Assembly (NCBI RefSeq): GCF_010093595.1
Contig: NW_022985469.1
Location: 263,048 to 317,800, forward strand
Reading direction: 5' to 3'
DNA length: 54,753 nucleotides
DNA from: Mytilinidion resinicola
Taxonomy: Eukaryota; Ascomycota; Dothideomycetes; Mytilinidiales; Mytilinidiaceae
Each line of letters opens with the position of its first letter. The first letter of the stretch is position 1. A program made the position numbers and the translations under genes. The notes under the pieces are model-generated. The model saw only the letters and a program-made list of their open reading frames with translations. It searched no databases and had not been told where the DNA came from. This document shows positions 1 through 11,093 of the stretch, one piece after another.

Positions 1-3000
1 CACTCCTACCGTCTTCCAACTATATAGCCACTCGCTGGAACCTCAATACAACTCATGTCTCCCTCACTGATTCTCCCTTCCTACGCCAGCTACCACTTAG
101 ATGATTTTGCGCTGAACGTGTCAGCTTCAAACAATGCTTGTTCTGATCAAGGTGCTGATGTGGCAATAGCGGAGATCCAACTCGAGATTTTGTCGCAAAA
201 AGTTTTAGTGATCTGTTCGTTTATGCTTGTTACCGTGTATTCAAGCTTTATATTAGCATGGACCTGTAAGTTACGCCATATGCGGACAGTATTGAATAAA
301 AGCTGATTACGATGGCTCGCGCAGATAGGCCTCAGGAGCATCCAACAAATGGCTTCCAGACTATCACAATCTATTGGCTGGCTACTTAGGATCCTATTGC
401 TACTACAAGGGATCGAACGGGAAACCGATGGTCAGCACTTTCAGCGACGGCGCCGTCAACGAAACTGATTGGCTTCACTGGAAAAATGTTGAATTCGGCG
501 GACAAGTCTACTTCATTCCGAACATTGGCGAGAAGACGGCAGGTTACTACACTTCTGACCCCGGCTGGTGGGCGTATTGGGGTCCACCAATCGATGGCGT
601 ATTTGGATGGGAGTCTGCTTGGCCGGTGGAAGGAGCAACGAATCAAGCTGACGTGAGTATCGACAACCAGGTCATGGGAGGATCTTCGAAGTACCCAAAT
701 GGCACAGTCGGACATGGCAAAACGTACATGATAGGTACGTCTAGCAATATTCTCTCTGTGTCCTTTTAAGTCTGACGTCCACCAAGGGTTGAGCTTGCTC
801 CAGTACAAAAACGCGGTATAGTTGATCATCTCGTGTGGCAAGCCCAAAGCTGAACTTCCCAGTACAACACCAACCTCTATCACGCGGGCGAGCTTAACCT
901 CCCAAAACGCATGGCGAACATCATTAGTATGCCACATGTGCCCGACTTTGTTCAGATCCAGACATGGGTACGCCTATTGGCTTGTTTTTCTGCTTGATGC
1001 AAATTATGCTGATTCAGCACGAAAGAATGACGGCCCCGAAGGCCACTATATAGGCTCGATATGGGACGAACAATCCGATGTGAGATTGAAGCATCCTACA
1101 ATAGTGGAACGGTAATTGACAAGACGGCAGGACGACCAACCTAGAAAGTATGCAACTCAACTAAAGTCACCGCATAACGGTCTGCAGCCTCTCCTTTCCG
1201 CGTTTATCAAGACATACGAAAAAAAGGCTCGGCTTCTACCTTGTACCCAGCAACTGACTCCGCACCTCTCTAAGCATTCTAGTACAAGCAGACTCTGTCC
1301 ACCTCTTACTGCCCCAATGAGAATTACGGATTCTACGATACTAAGATTGCCGGGTACTCGTCAGGCGCGGATCAGGTAAACTACGCTATTAGCGTACCCA
1401 GCAGCTCCACGGGACTGAAGGTCCGATATAATTCGGGTACTACTCAAAACTTGAAACCTGGCCTCAATTACGGGTCGTTCCCAATTTCCACTGGAGGGCA
1501 GACTTTGGAAGTCATTGATGGAAGTAGCAAAGTCATTGTCGGAGGTACAGGAACGTATTGTGTTAGCGGGAACTGTCCAGAAGGCTTCTACAACTACAAT
1601 CGTCAGTAATGTTCCATTTCGCTCCAGACAATGGCTAATTCCTGTGCAGCTCAAATGGTCGGGCTCACTGTTGGTGGTGCTACCAATAGTGCTTGCCATC
1701 AAGCGGGCTCACAAAGTGTAACATCACCTGGAGAGTTCTTCGAGGTTTATGAGCCCGATTGTTCAGGTACGATTACTATGGCAGGATTGTGTCTAGGCCA
1801 CTGACTCTCGCAGGCGACCAAATAGAGTGGGCATGCGTGACCTGCAACGATGCGACAGTGAACGATCCTACGAAGGATCCATTTGATCGGTGGAAGGCCT
1901 CGTATGCGGACGATTTCTGGCTACAGGCATCCGATTGGTATTACCAAGATTACAGACACAACAACCCGGAGCTTGGCCTTTTGAGAGGCAACAGGGCTGC
2001 CGCTGTTATCTGGAAATTCGGAGGGACCAATGCCCCACAGCAGATGGGCGATTGTGCGCTGGTTGACGACGGCCAGTGGTTCGTGTCTCCTTTCTTTTAA
2101 TTAGATCTTGAGACCATTGCTGACACGTTTTGCCTCATTTATAGCAATAGTCCTGGTCTCAAATGTGGAGACCTTACGGCTCCGGCTGTGCAAGCATGTT
2201 TTGGCCGCTTGGTCGAACCTAACCTGCACAATGTTAGTGAAGTATCGAGTCAGTTCACAGACTTTTCTCTAACATAACAGAGTATTTTAATAAGCAGTAT
2301 GATGTGCTTACTCATGTCAGTTTGAGCCTATCGCTCACAGTGGGCGATGTGAGTAGCTCCCCGCAACCCATTCGGTATCCAAAGCTGACGGAACCACAGT
2401 TTCAACAGGGTTTCGCACCGGCAAAGAAAGAGGACGACGTGTTTGCAAAGTTACAGCAGGTGATGAGCTACCTAGGCATTTGCATCGGCGTGGCTAGCTC
2501 CGAGCTGTGGTCAAAGGTATTGCACTCGCTTCCGCTTGCATCGATTGCGGACTAACAGACCCTTTGCTAGGTTATTGAAGACCCGAAAATGTGGAAAGAG
2601 CTCGCAGAGGACGGGAAGAAGGCAGAAACAATCCATACAGGGGTGGACACTCTGATCCAGACCGCAGAAAGTATGTCTACTACAGAAACCACAGGGTAAG
2701 ACGCCGTCCTGGTATTCATCCCCATCCGCGTCACTAACAACCCACCATCTTAGAAGGCGACGTAGCAAACATCGAGGCGCTCGACAAACTTCTCGACAAA
2801 CTCACCGACTACATCCAGATGAATCTCAACAGCACACTGAAGTACCTCTTCGGCGGCGATCAAGATAACAATGTCGCCATGGTATCCGTGCTGAAAGGTG
2901 GGCAATGGCTCGCCAACAGCGGTGACTCCGTATATAGTTTCCAGGACCCGATGGAGTCTCTAATCTACTCGAAATGAATCCAGGCCGCCTGGGAAATAGA

Positions 3001-3790
3001 GTCGGAGGTGCATCCTATGGTCGTCGTGCAACAGGGCCTCGTTCCCTAGGACTGGAACCCCCGCCAGGACTACGACAGGCATGAGGGCATTATCGACGAC
3101 GCTGTTGCAAAGGTGGCGTAGGTATAGTACCTAGAGACGGGCGTGACGCTGTGGATGTTCGATATACACGACTGTACCTATGGCACCGCGACTAGTTGCG
3201 AGGATGTGTTTGTTTCTAGAAACCCCATCATTTTTCTATGATAGTTTGTATGCTATCTTTGTTCTTCATGTTAGATAGCAAACCACTCAGCCGATATAAG
3301 GCAGAGCTGATCAGTAGATAGAAAGTATCAAGACTTTGAGGTTCGTCTTCATACTTTCTACAGGATGCGCCGTTCCAGGCGCTGAAGGGGATTGAGCAAC
3401 TCAATGGCACAATATGGGGGAAGCTTACCAAGGAAGATATTGCTATATCCTCTTACATGGGCTACCAGCTCAATGGCAACAAGAATGGCTATACCGTGAG
3501 CACGGACGCGACTTCATACTTCACTGACGGCGCAGGCACAAAAGGTCTGTACCCGTTCACGGCGGGGTTGCGGACACCGGGGTACTATTCGTATCCTATC
3601 TGCGGAACGAACGAGGCATATAGGAACTGAGTCGTGACGTACGGGAAGGTGGATGGGTCGTGTGATACTTGGCCTTGTTGTGGTCTTGGCTCTGCTTGTA
3701 AAGGAAAGAAAAAGGTATCGCAGTTGGTTCTCGCCAGAGGAGGCTATTGAAAGCTGATGTCGACAGGTACTGTACAATACTAGACATCCA
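1..3790 (+). pseudogene. Broken GH71-type alpha-1,3-glucanase (mutanase) gene
   Basis: GH71 enzymes are secreted endo-alpha-1,3-glucanases that cut fungal cell-wall glucan. Conserved-looking blocks lie in order on this strand: DDFALNV near 100, FKLYISMDL near 240-268, an STF block near 435, DGVFGWESAWP near 595-630, GKTYMIG ending at 734, LQYKNA before 816, a block ending FVQIQTW at 967 and NDGPEGHYIG from 1026. GT-AG introns that restore the frame are visible at 735-786, 816-862, 968-1025 and 1602-1649. The later part (about 1340-3640) is an uncharacterised extension. The gene is broken: the frame changes near the A-run at about 1219-1225 and again near 1280-1320, and there are in-frame stops near 2976, 3048 and 3120-3127. 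The true start probably lies before base 1, since no signal peptide is visible. The family call rests on motif order and is fairly secure; the role of the extension is unknown. Confidence 0.75.
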
Positions 3791-4382
3791 GAGCTAAATT
3801 ACATATCTGGAATAGCGGTGGTTGCTTCCGTCGACTACTTGAGTCGCCGCCCGAACTCTGTTTTGGGTGTTACATGCGGTTGCGGTATGCGTCTACTAGG
3901 CTTGAAGTTCTGCATACAAAGGCTTTCTTTTGCTGGTGGCCTGTAGATTTCCTTTTTGGAGAAGTCGATGCGAGAGCTTCCGAACCCCACGACTGGAGAC
4001 ACCAGACATTTAATTTCATACCCGAATCTATGGTACGGGTAACATTTGTAAGCCAGAATGCTTTTTATTAACGGTATTTGGATAGGTTGATGTTGCAATT
4101 GATGCACAATCGTGGCGACGTTGTAGCCTGGACGCCTATTGGTCGAATAGTACAACCCCAGTGAAGTTCTTCCCAATTACATTCAATACCAGTGGATCTA
4201 AAACGGAACTTATGTTAGTTTCTGATGATAACGGATAATGCGGCAATCCGAAACGCTGGTGTTCGAACCTTTTGGTAAGCAAATGAGGGGAAGTCGATGA
4301 TAACATGCGGGGATGGAATGACGAATCGAGGTTGAGATACTGATAATGGAACCATCCCAAAAAGTCATGTGAGTACCTGTAC
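3791..4382. other. Gene-free stretch, possible further glucanase debris
   Basis: Short open stretches occur on both strands, but none has a convincing start, intron pattern or recognisable family. Parts of the forward translation near 4085-4230 resemble weak protein-like sequence, so this may be decayed 3' material of the GH71 locus. It ends at the promoter of the downstream dioxygenase gene. Confidence 0.4.
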
Positions 4383-4390
4383 TATATAAG
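4383..4390 (+). promoter_or_regulatory. Putative TATA box of the dioxygenase gene
   Basis: TATATAAG lies 66 bp upstream of the ATG at 4449. It is followed by a C/A-rich leader (ACCTCAACCATCTCAG) typical of a fungal 5' untranslated region. The placement supports the chosen start. Confidence 0.5.
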
Positions 4391-4448
4391 ACGTCAACCA
4401 AAAGCGATCAATATTTTACCTCAACCATCTCAGTACAACAGAATAAAC

Positions 4449-5609
4449 ATGTCTGCAACAATCACTCAAACTGCACGACCGGCCGTCTCGCAAAAGCCCG
4501 CGGACCCGCATCAATATGATTATGAGAACCTCCCCAAATACGTTCATCCACCCGAGACAAAAGCAGAGCTCCCATGGGCAGAACTCGTTACGCTAGACCT
4601 TGAAGACTTTGACCGTCCAGGAGGCAAGGAAAGACTTGCCAAGCAACTCGAGCACGCCGTACACCACGTCGGCTTCTTCTACGTGAAGAACTACGGCCTC
4701 ACCCAAGAACAAGTCGACAACCAGTTCACCCTCGCCAAGAACTTCTTTACTCTCCCCATCGAGGAGAAGGCTAAACATGAAGTGGACTACGCCAACGCCG
4801 ACTACAACGGCTGGCGTCGCGCAGGTCGCGCCCCGAACGGCGCTACACGTGATGCCGTCGAGATATTCAACATTCCGAAGTTCACCAAAGACTTCGAAGG
4901 CAAATACACGCGGCCAGACCTCCTCAACGCCCATCTCCCCGAGATCGAGACGTTCTCCAAAGCCCTCCACTCCAACATCGTCCTCCCCCTCCTCCGCCTC
5001 TTCGCCATCGTGCTACAACTCCCAGACGAGGACTACCTCGTGCGCCAGCACACCTACGAGAAGAAGAGCGAGGACCACTACCGCTACATGATCTACCACA
5101 AGCGCACGCCCGAAGAGCACGCCGCCAGCGGCTTCGGCCACTCGACCGGCCACACCGACCTCGGGACCGTGACGCTGCTCTTCCGCCAGCCCATCGCCGG
5201 CCTCCAGATCCTGGGCGAGGACGGCAAGTGGACATACGTCTCGGCGCAGCCCGGCACCATCACCGTCAACCTCGCCGACACCATCTCACACATCACGGGC
5301 GGCTGGCTGAAGAGCTCAGTGCACCGCGTTGTCGCGCCGCCCGAGGACCAGTGGCAGTACGACCGCACGGGGCTGCTGTATTTCGCGCGCCCGCACAACG
5401 ATACGATTCTCGAGCCGATTCTGGATTCGCCGGTGCTGAAGGCGGCGGGGGTCAAGTCGAGGTTCGAGGAGCCGGTGAAGATGGAGGATTGGGTGAAGAG
5501 TAAGCAGACGCTGCAGTTGAATCCGGAGATTGCGGCGAAGAGGTGGGCGGAGGCCGGGGATGGGACGGTGACGTTGATTGGGGGGTTTAAGGACAGGAAG
5601 TATGCTTAG
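4449..5609 (+). CDS. 2-oxoglutarate/Fe(II)-dependent dioxygenase, isopenicillin-N-synthase-like
   Basis: Intact, intron-free, 386 aa, a usual length for this family. Members use Fe(II), O2 and normally 2-oxoglutarate to hydroxylate, desaturate or ring-modify small molecules in the cytosol. An N-terminal DIOX_N-like region (about residues 44-160) contains VHHVGFFYVKNYGL. The catalytic 2OG-FeII_Oxy domain (about 205-320) shows the metal triad His235-x-Asp237 (GHTDLGTVTLLF) and His292 (SSVHRVVAPP). Arg306 sits where the 2-oxoglutarate carboxylate is normally bound, but the family's usual RxS reads R-T-G here. The ATG has a good fungal context (aaacATGtc) and a TATA box 66 bp upstream. The second half is GC-rich at third positions, unlike the AT-rich transposons further right. 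The substrate cannot be told from sequence, and no biosynthetic cluster partner is adjacent. Confidence 0.93.
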   Translation: MSATITQTARPAVSQKPADPHQYDYENLPKYVHPPETKAELPWAELVTLDLEDFDRPGGKERLAKQLEHAVHHVGFFYVKNYGLTQEQVDNQFTLAKNFFTLPIEEKAKHEVDYANADYNGWRRAGRAPNGATRDAVEIFNIPKFTKDFEGKYTRPDLLNAHLPEIETFSKALHSNIVLPLLRLFAIVLQLPDEDYLVRQHTYEKKSEDHYRYMIYHKRTPEEHAASGFGHSTGHTDLGTVTLLFRQPIAGLQILGEDGKWTYVSAQPGTITVNLADTISHITGGWLKSSVHRVVAPPEDQWQYDRTGLLYFARPHNDTILEPILDSPVLKAAGVKSRFEEPVKMEDWVKSKQTLQLNPEIAAKRWAEAGDGTVTLIGGFKDRKYA

Positions 5610-6456
5610 ATGGGACGATGGAAAGGAGGGATGAAGAGAGTAAAGGGGTCACGTGCGATTAGTCAGCGAATTGAACTAAATTCATAGGATGATGATACCT
5701 TAGCTCGCCCTCTGGTTTTGAAAGTTCGTGATACTGAAAGTAATGTTGTGATGGTCTGAACCTGGAGAACGTGTTTACTCATTGCTCTTTGATATTCACG
5801 TGTACGACGCCACGCCCAGACGCCAATGCAGCCCAGCCTCAGTACAGGCTCCGGACGTGACACCTCCACCCCCAGGCTCCCAAACACTCATAGTTGCGCT
5901 TGAGTATTTGCGACACTCCTACTTGACTTCTGCCGTGAATTGTGTGTTCGGAGTACTTCCTAAGGCCTAAGATTGCAAGGCCACGCGAACGTTGCGGAAG
6001 AAAAACTAATAGCATCCTTCAGCCTTGCGAGACCACCACCGTTGCGATAAGATTCCGACCTAGAAGAAGGGCCTACAAGTACCATTAGGCTTGAGTAGAC
6101 TAGGAAATTATCAAAGGTCCGGGCGAAGGAAGAACGACATATCAATCCGTCGATTTTGGCGTAGAATAGATCTTGGGCCGAGGGAGAGGCGTCGAAACGA
6201 AATCTAAAAAGCACGAGGACACCGACGAGAAGATTTTTCAAACGACGTGCCAATACCTGATGTTCGACGTCGGCGCAAATTGGACGTTCAGCCTCGTCTT
6301 CGTACTCTAGTTCTGACCGGAACGCGAGTCTAGCACAGTTTCGCTCTTGGAAATTCGGTATCGACAGAAAGCCTGACATCCAAGGAAAGAGGGCTACCGC
6401 CGACGCTTCTTTAAGACTCTCCTAAGCCTGGATCTGAGGACATTTTGCGCGCAACC
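5610..6456. other. Intergenic region, no supported gene
   Basis: About 850 bp between the dioxygenase stop and the coiled-coil gene. It contains an open 139-codon reading frame on the minus strand (5960-6379) with no recognisable motif and no supporting context. I see no RNA gene or repeat here. The right part presumably holds the promoter of the gene starting at 6457. Confidence 0.5.
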
Positions 6457-7754
6457 ATGTCCTACTCTTCTTTCCGGGGAAGGCCGGAGGATAAAGACGT
6501 CGGTTGGAAATTGAAGTACAAGAAGCCTGAATATGACGCAGAGCTTCTGCAGGATATTCAAAAGATAATCCGAGAGAAAGGATTACGCTTGCATCAGAGT
6601 GGACTCCACTCATTCAATGAGGCGATACGCAACTTTGAGAACCCGGTGGATATGGTGAGGGTTCTGTTAGATGAATTCGACGCTGCTCTAGGAAATAGAT
6701 TGAAGTGGGAAGAAAAATATCGAATTGAGCGTCGCAAAGTGTCGGAGATGACCGATCAGCTTATCGCAAAAGATCGGGAATGGGAACATAAATGGCAAAC
6801 ACAAATGACTTAAGTGGAAAAGCAACAAGATATGGATAGTCAGCATATGGTCCAATATGAGCGAAAGATTCAGGAAATGGGAACCCGTTTGGACGAATCA
6901 GAAAAGAAACATAGCTCCCACCAAAGACAGCTCGAAAAGACGTACCATTCAAAAATGAGGCATCTTGAAGAAGAAGCAAAGCAAGCAATAGATACTCTGG
7001 AACAAAAGATCGCTGATACGGAAAGAAGGAGCGCAGAAGATCTCCGAAAAGGTGAAGCAGAGGCAAAGGCACTGAGCGATGAACTTGCCACCGTCAACAA
7101 AGCCAACGAGAAATTGGATCTGGAGCGTAAGCATCTACAACAAGACCTCGAAGATGCGCAACGCAAATCACAGCACTCTAAGCGCAAACTCGAGGTTTCG
7201 GCGAAAGAGATCCAAGAAGCCAAAAACGCTCTTATCGCCGCGGAGAAGGAGAAAGAACACTTGACAGAGCAGAGCCGACGGTTGCAGCAAAATCTCTCGA
7301 AGTACAGCGCTCTTTCGAGCAGACGCGAGAGAAGCTAGCCATTTCTCAAACGGAAGCGCAAGAAATCATCGATGAATGGCATGTCATCAGCACGAAGCTC
7401 CAGGAAACGAAAGAGCAATTGTTGAAAGCACAAGAAGAAGCCAAAACAGCTCAAGATGAGGCTATCGAGGTATCCCAATTATCGCAAGCTTTGGATCAGA
7501 TGGCGATGAGCAACGTGCACGGGAACATAGGCTTGGCGTCCCTACTCGAGAAGAGAGATATTCGGATTAAGGAGCTAGAGGATCTCTTGAGACAGAGAGC
7601 GGTGCCACCACCACCCGGCATGCCTCCGCCACCAAGGAAAAAGACCTTGGATTCAGGTGATCTGATGGACAAGATAGTATCAGGCAAAGAGTTTAGAAAG
7701 GTTAGGACGAAGGATAGCAGCACGCCACCTGTTGCTGGACGCGTCTTGGACTAG
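6457..7754 (+). pseudogene. Coiled-coil protein gene with one stop and one frameshift
   Basis: The start is the ATG at 6457 (context gcaaccATGtc). The encoded protein would be about 430 aa. Residues 1-95 are a charged globular segment (MSYSSFRGRPEDKD onward), followed by a long Glu/Lys/Gln-rich coiled coil covering most of the rest. The C-terminus has a proline run (PPPPGMPPPP) and a basic tail containing KIVSGKEFRKVRTK. The frame is broken twice. A TAA at 6811-6813 interrupts an otherwise continuous frame, and near 7291-7300 the heptad pattern moves to another frame, consistent with one lost base. Both defects are small, so an assembly error or a recent loss of function are equally possible. 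I do not recognise the family; a cytoskeletal or scaffold role would be a guess. It is convergent with the transcription factor gene, whose stop is 86 bp away. Confidence 0.65.
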
Positions 7755-7840
7755 AACCGCGTGCGAAGGTCGTCACCCAAAGAGGTTCCCGGAAGGGCGG
7801 GAAAGTGGAAAACGCTGTCAAGAAGAGAGTATATTGCTAC

Positions 7841-9496
7841 TCATACAATTTTCCACGCACTACAAATCCCACTCAACCCCCTATCCTGTCCCCACCGCTC
7901 CAACATCTTCGTCGCCTCCCCCTTCTGCCCCTCGCTAGGGCTTAGGAGCGCCACCACTGCAAGCGCAAAAATGCTCCGCATGAGATCAAAGCCGACAGGC
8001 CGAAGGTACTCCAGAAATCGCGAGATTTGGAGGATTGACGTTGCGTGCGAGGCTACAGAGCGAGAATGAGAGTGTGAGGCTGTGAGGGAAGAGGAGGGGG
8101 AGGCAGAGGGAAAAGGGGAGGTTGCGGAAAGAATGAGCTGCACGACGAGGCTGGCAGCGTGATAGGTGCAGGCTGTGAGGGCAGTGAGCGTGTCGCGGAA
8201 GGTGGGCTCGGAGTGGGTTTGGTGCCAGGCGAGGAGGGCCGTTTGGAGGTCCGTGGCGCGGGAGAAGATGGAGGCGCGGATGGTTTGGTTTGAGGGGGGT
8301 GCGTCGAAGAACTGGACGAGGGAACATCGACGACCGGAGAGGGAGAGACAGTGGGGGATGGAGAGTATGATGTCGGTGAGGAGTTGGAGGGGTTGTTTGG
8401 GGTTGGCAGAGAAGGGGAGGGTGAGCCAGGGGCGACTGGAGAACAGGGAGGGGCTGTTGGTCATTAGGGATACGTTGGCCTGGTGGGGTCAGAGGTTATG
8501 AGATGTGCAATGACGCATTGTGATCTGAGAGGCATAACTTACGCTCGTGACTCTCATGACTTTTAAGAGCTGGTGCGGAAGCCCAGTGGTGCAGTTCGTT
8601 GGGCCTCTCATATTTAGGACATTTGATGCGGCATCGAGGTGGTGGAAAACGCTGGTTTGAGTAGTGCTTGCAACTACTTCGTACAAAGACATAACCATCG
8701 GAACTATCACTTCCTCGATTCCGGGGATATGGCTCTCTTCAAGATCAGATATACAGCCGCGTTGGAGAGCTAATCCCGTGCTATACCATCTGTAGGAATC
8801 CGTCATAACGGACACATCTTGATGAGCCTGGCCATAGAAGGCCATAGACGCTGCTCTGATTGAGTACTTTATGACCGGCTTAGCCGACGAGGAAGATAGC
8901 TCTGGCAGCCGGGTAACCCAAGGCATGTCTCCGTCGTACTTTTTGGGAGCTTTCCATCCTTTGTGGAGCTCCACAAATTGGTAGATGAACGCCTGGTCGT
9001 ATATTTCGACTAGAGAGGGTTGATACGGGAAGGCTAGCCTAAAATGCTGGCGACAGCCAATAATAGTAGGGTTTACATCAAGCACGCAACCTGTCGCCTC
9101 TGGGGTTGGGCTGATAACACCCGGACTAGCTTCAATAGGGCTCGGTCTGATAGCCAGGCCACGGGGTGCCTCACGCCGGCTTATTTCATCGGCTTTTATC
9201 GAGACCTGGGCTCCGATATCTGTCTGGTGCGTCTCGACTGGCGGCTGCAAAACCCTCTGCTTCCGCTTTCGTGGCTTCTTGTTCTTTACTCTTTCGGTCA
9301 TATCGATGATCATGGAGCCTTGGATTGCCCCTGAGCAATGTAGCCCTAGCCGGGTACACTGCTTGCACTTCCCTGGAGTCTCATCGCACTATACGTAGCT
9401 TAGATTAGTAGGTTGACATGGGAACGAGTGTCGAACCTTCACACGGCGTTGCCGACACTCGGTACAGCCTTTGCTTCGGACTGCGCATGGTCGCAT
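7841..9496 (-). CDS. Zn(II)2Cys6 fungal transcription factor, three exons
   Basis: Predicted as complement(join(7841..8479, 8543..9388, 9437..9496)), 514 aa. Both introns (48 and 63 bp) are GT-AG and keep phase; the first has a CTAAT branch-like site. Joining exons 1 and 2 completes a zinc binuclear cluster at residues 11-38 (C-x2-C-x6-C-x6-C-x2-C-x6-C, Cys 11, 14, 21, 28, 31, 38). This decides the start at 9496, since the open frame beginning at 9313 lacks the DNA-binding domain. A basic linker (NKKPRKRKQR) follows, then a long helical region like the fungal-specific transcription factor domain of the PF11951 type. These are nuclear regulators that bind CGG-type half sites. The target genes are unknown; the neighbouring dehydrogenase at 11094 is a possible but untested target. 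The gene looks intact. Confidence 0.88.
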
Positions 9497-11093
9497 GATG
9501 ATGGGAAACTGTTGAATGGAATAGGAATGAAGGGCGATTAGATAGGAAAAAGGGTTGAGATGAGTTGGATGGAGTAAGAGCAGTAGAACCGAAGACGGAC
9601 GCATACATTCGAGACACATTCGAGATACCACTATACTACTTCGAGTAATTTTCACGATGCTAACGTTTTTTGCCTCTAGCAGCATGCACGGCAGATCTGG
9701 CTACCATCACATCCATGCTGGGGTTCGCGCAGTAGACGAGTGCTATTTGAAAGCACAAAGTTCGATATTTCGAGATACCTCCATGACGAAATTGTAGACA
9801 CAGCGAAACTCTTCACCTTTTAAATGCATGGTCTTCCTTCAACTAAGTGCGGACGTTACTTCTAGTGCTTTTGAAATGTATTTATAGTTGCCCTCGCCAA
9901 AGTGTGGGCATATAAAAGCAGGTCGGGCACCTAAAACTATGGAGCACTCTAAATGCCCGGATCTGACCCCTTCATTTCTCAACTGTCATCTCTAAACTAC
10001 TACCCTTCATCAAGCAACTCGCACAACGAGAGCGAGTGAACGTGACGCCGTATGCCTCTTCTGATATGTCTCTTCGAGGGCAATGCCGGTACCGGGTGCT
10101 GGCCTCCCAGTGTTCACTCAGTCATCAAATAGAACGATAAGCAACGCACTATCCCATTAACAGGCGCCAATCTATTCTGCAGCCTGCCTCGAATCATTGT
10201 CCTTTACACCGGGTACTGCGGTGTTGCCTACATCACTCAGGCTACGGAAGGCATCTATGAAGTACATGGACGGCTTCTTGGATGCATCCAGATTTGGTTG
10301 TGGTGCCCTTGCTAGGCAGGACGTGCTGGACAGCTCATTGCCGTGCGATGCACCAGCTTAAGCCGACTGTGACTTACTGAAATTAAGCTCAGAAAGAAAG
10401 ACATAATCTCTACGAAGACCAGATCGCTAGAGCCACGGACTTAGATAGACATGGTAACAGATGACGGCTATTTTTCGTTGCAAGCACAGTCCGAAGACCA
10501 AAGACCTGCAACAGGAGACCCGGATACGAAAAAAGACAAGATATCAGCGAGAAACAATGGCAGGCACCAAGGTACCGTGAATTAAGTCGCACCCGCACTT
10601 TCTACTACGTTGCCAAGGTCGACTCCAATGCCACGTTAATTACTCCGCCACTAGGAATTTATCCTAAAGAGACGCCAACCGGTGAGCATGCGAGTTTCTC
10701 TTTTATTTAAACAACCTACTATAGGTAGCTCTCTTGACAGGATTATCAAACGCAACATCGCGATGTAAATCTATCTACACTCGAGATCAGAAATAGGTCG
10801 TGCGAGAAATGTTAGGTGTAGACCGTTGCATTTCTCAAATTGCACCAAAGAGACGTGTTATATGGAAGGCTCTGAATTCTGGGTTTTCCGTGTGATAAGT
10901 ATGACTGTATTTATCGGCCTCGTGAGGAGTTCGTTACCCCGAGTCATTCGCTGCGACACACGATCTCGCAAGTTTCCCCGCTTTACACCATTTCGGGTAG
11001 CGCGTGTGTTCATCCCGTTAACTCTGCATACTTAGTTATTTGAGATGCTATTCTAACCTTCCTTCAGCGTTATTCTCGAGATCAGGCTCAATC
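9497..11093. other. 1.6 kb without a supported gene; promoter-like element near 9911
   Basis: A TATAAAA at 9911-9917 is followed by a pyrimidine-rich stretch (about 9968-10020), as in fungal promoters, but no credible coding region follows. Short open frames after 10050 lack a convincing start and have stops, and no protein family is recognisable. The left end is the divergent upstream region of the transcription factor gene and the right end that of the dehydrogenase. It could hold a decayed small gene or a non-coding transcript. Confidence 0.4.

Noticed and set aside
4593..5503. Several 90-125-codon frames overlapping the dioxygenase gene
   Set aside because: GC-rich shadow frames of an intact gene; no family resemblance.
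5960..6379. 139-codon open frame on the minus strand
   Set aside because: No recognisable motif and no promoter or intron signals; it looks like a chance frame between genes.
7986..8501. Open frames overlapping the transcription factor's last exon (minus 7986-8327, plus 8166-8501)
   Set aside because: They are alternative frames of the real exon 7841-8479, whose frame joins to the zinc-cluster exons.
10050..10400. Possible small cysteine-containing secreted protein after the TATA-like site at 9911
   Set aside because: No start codon with a signal peptide and frames are interrupted; the cysteine spacing fits no family I know.
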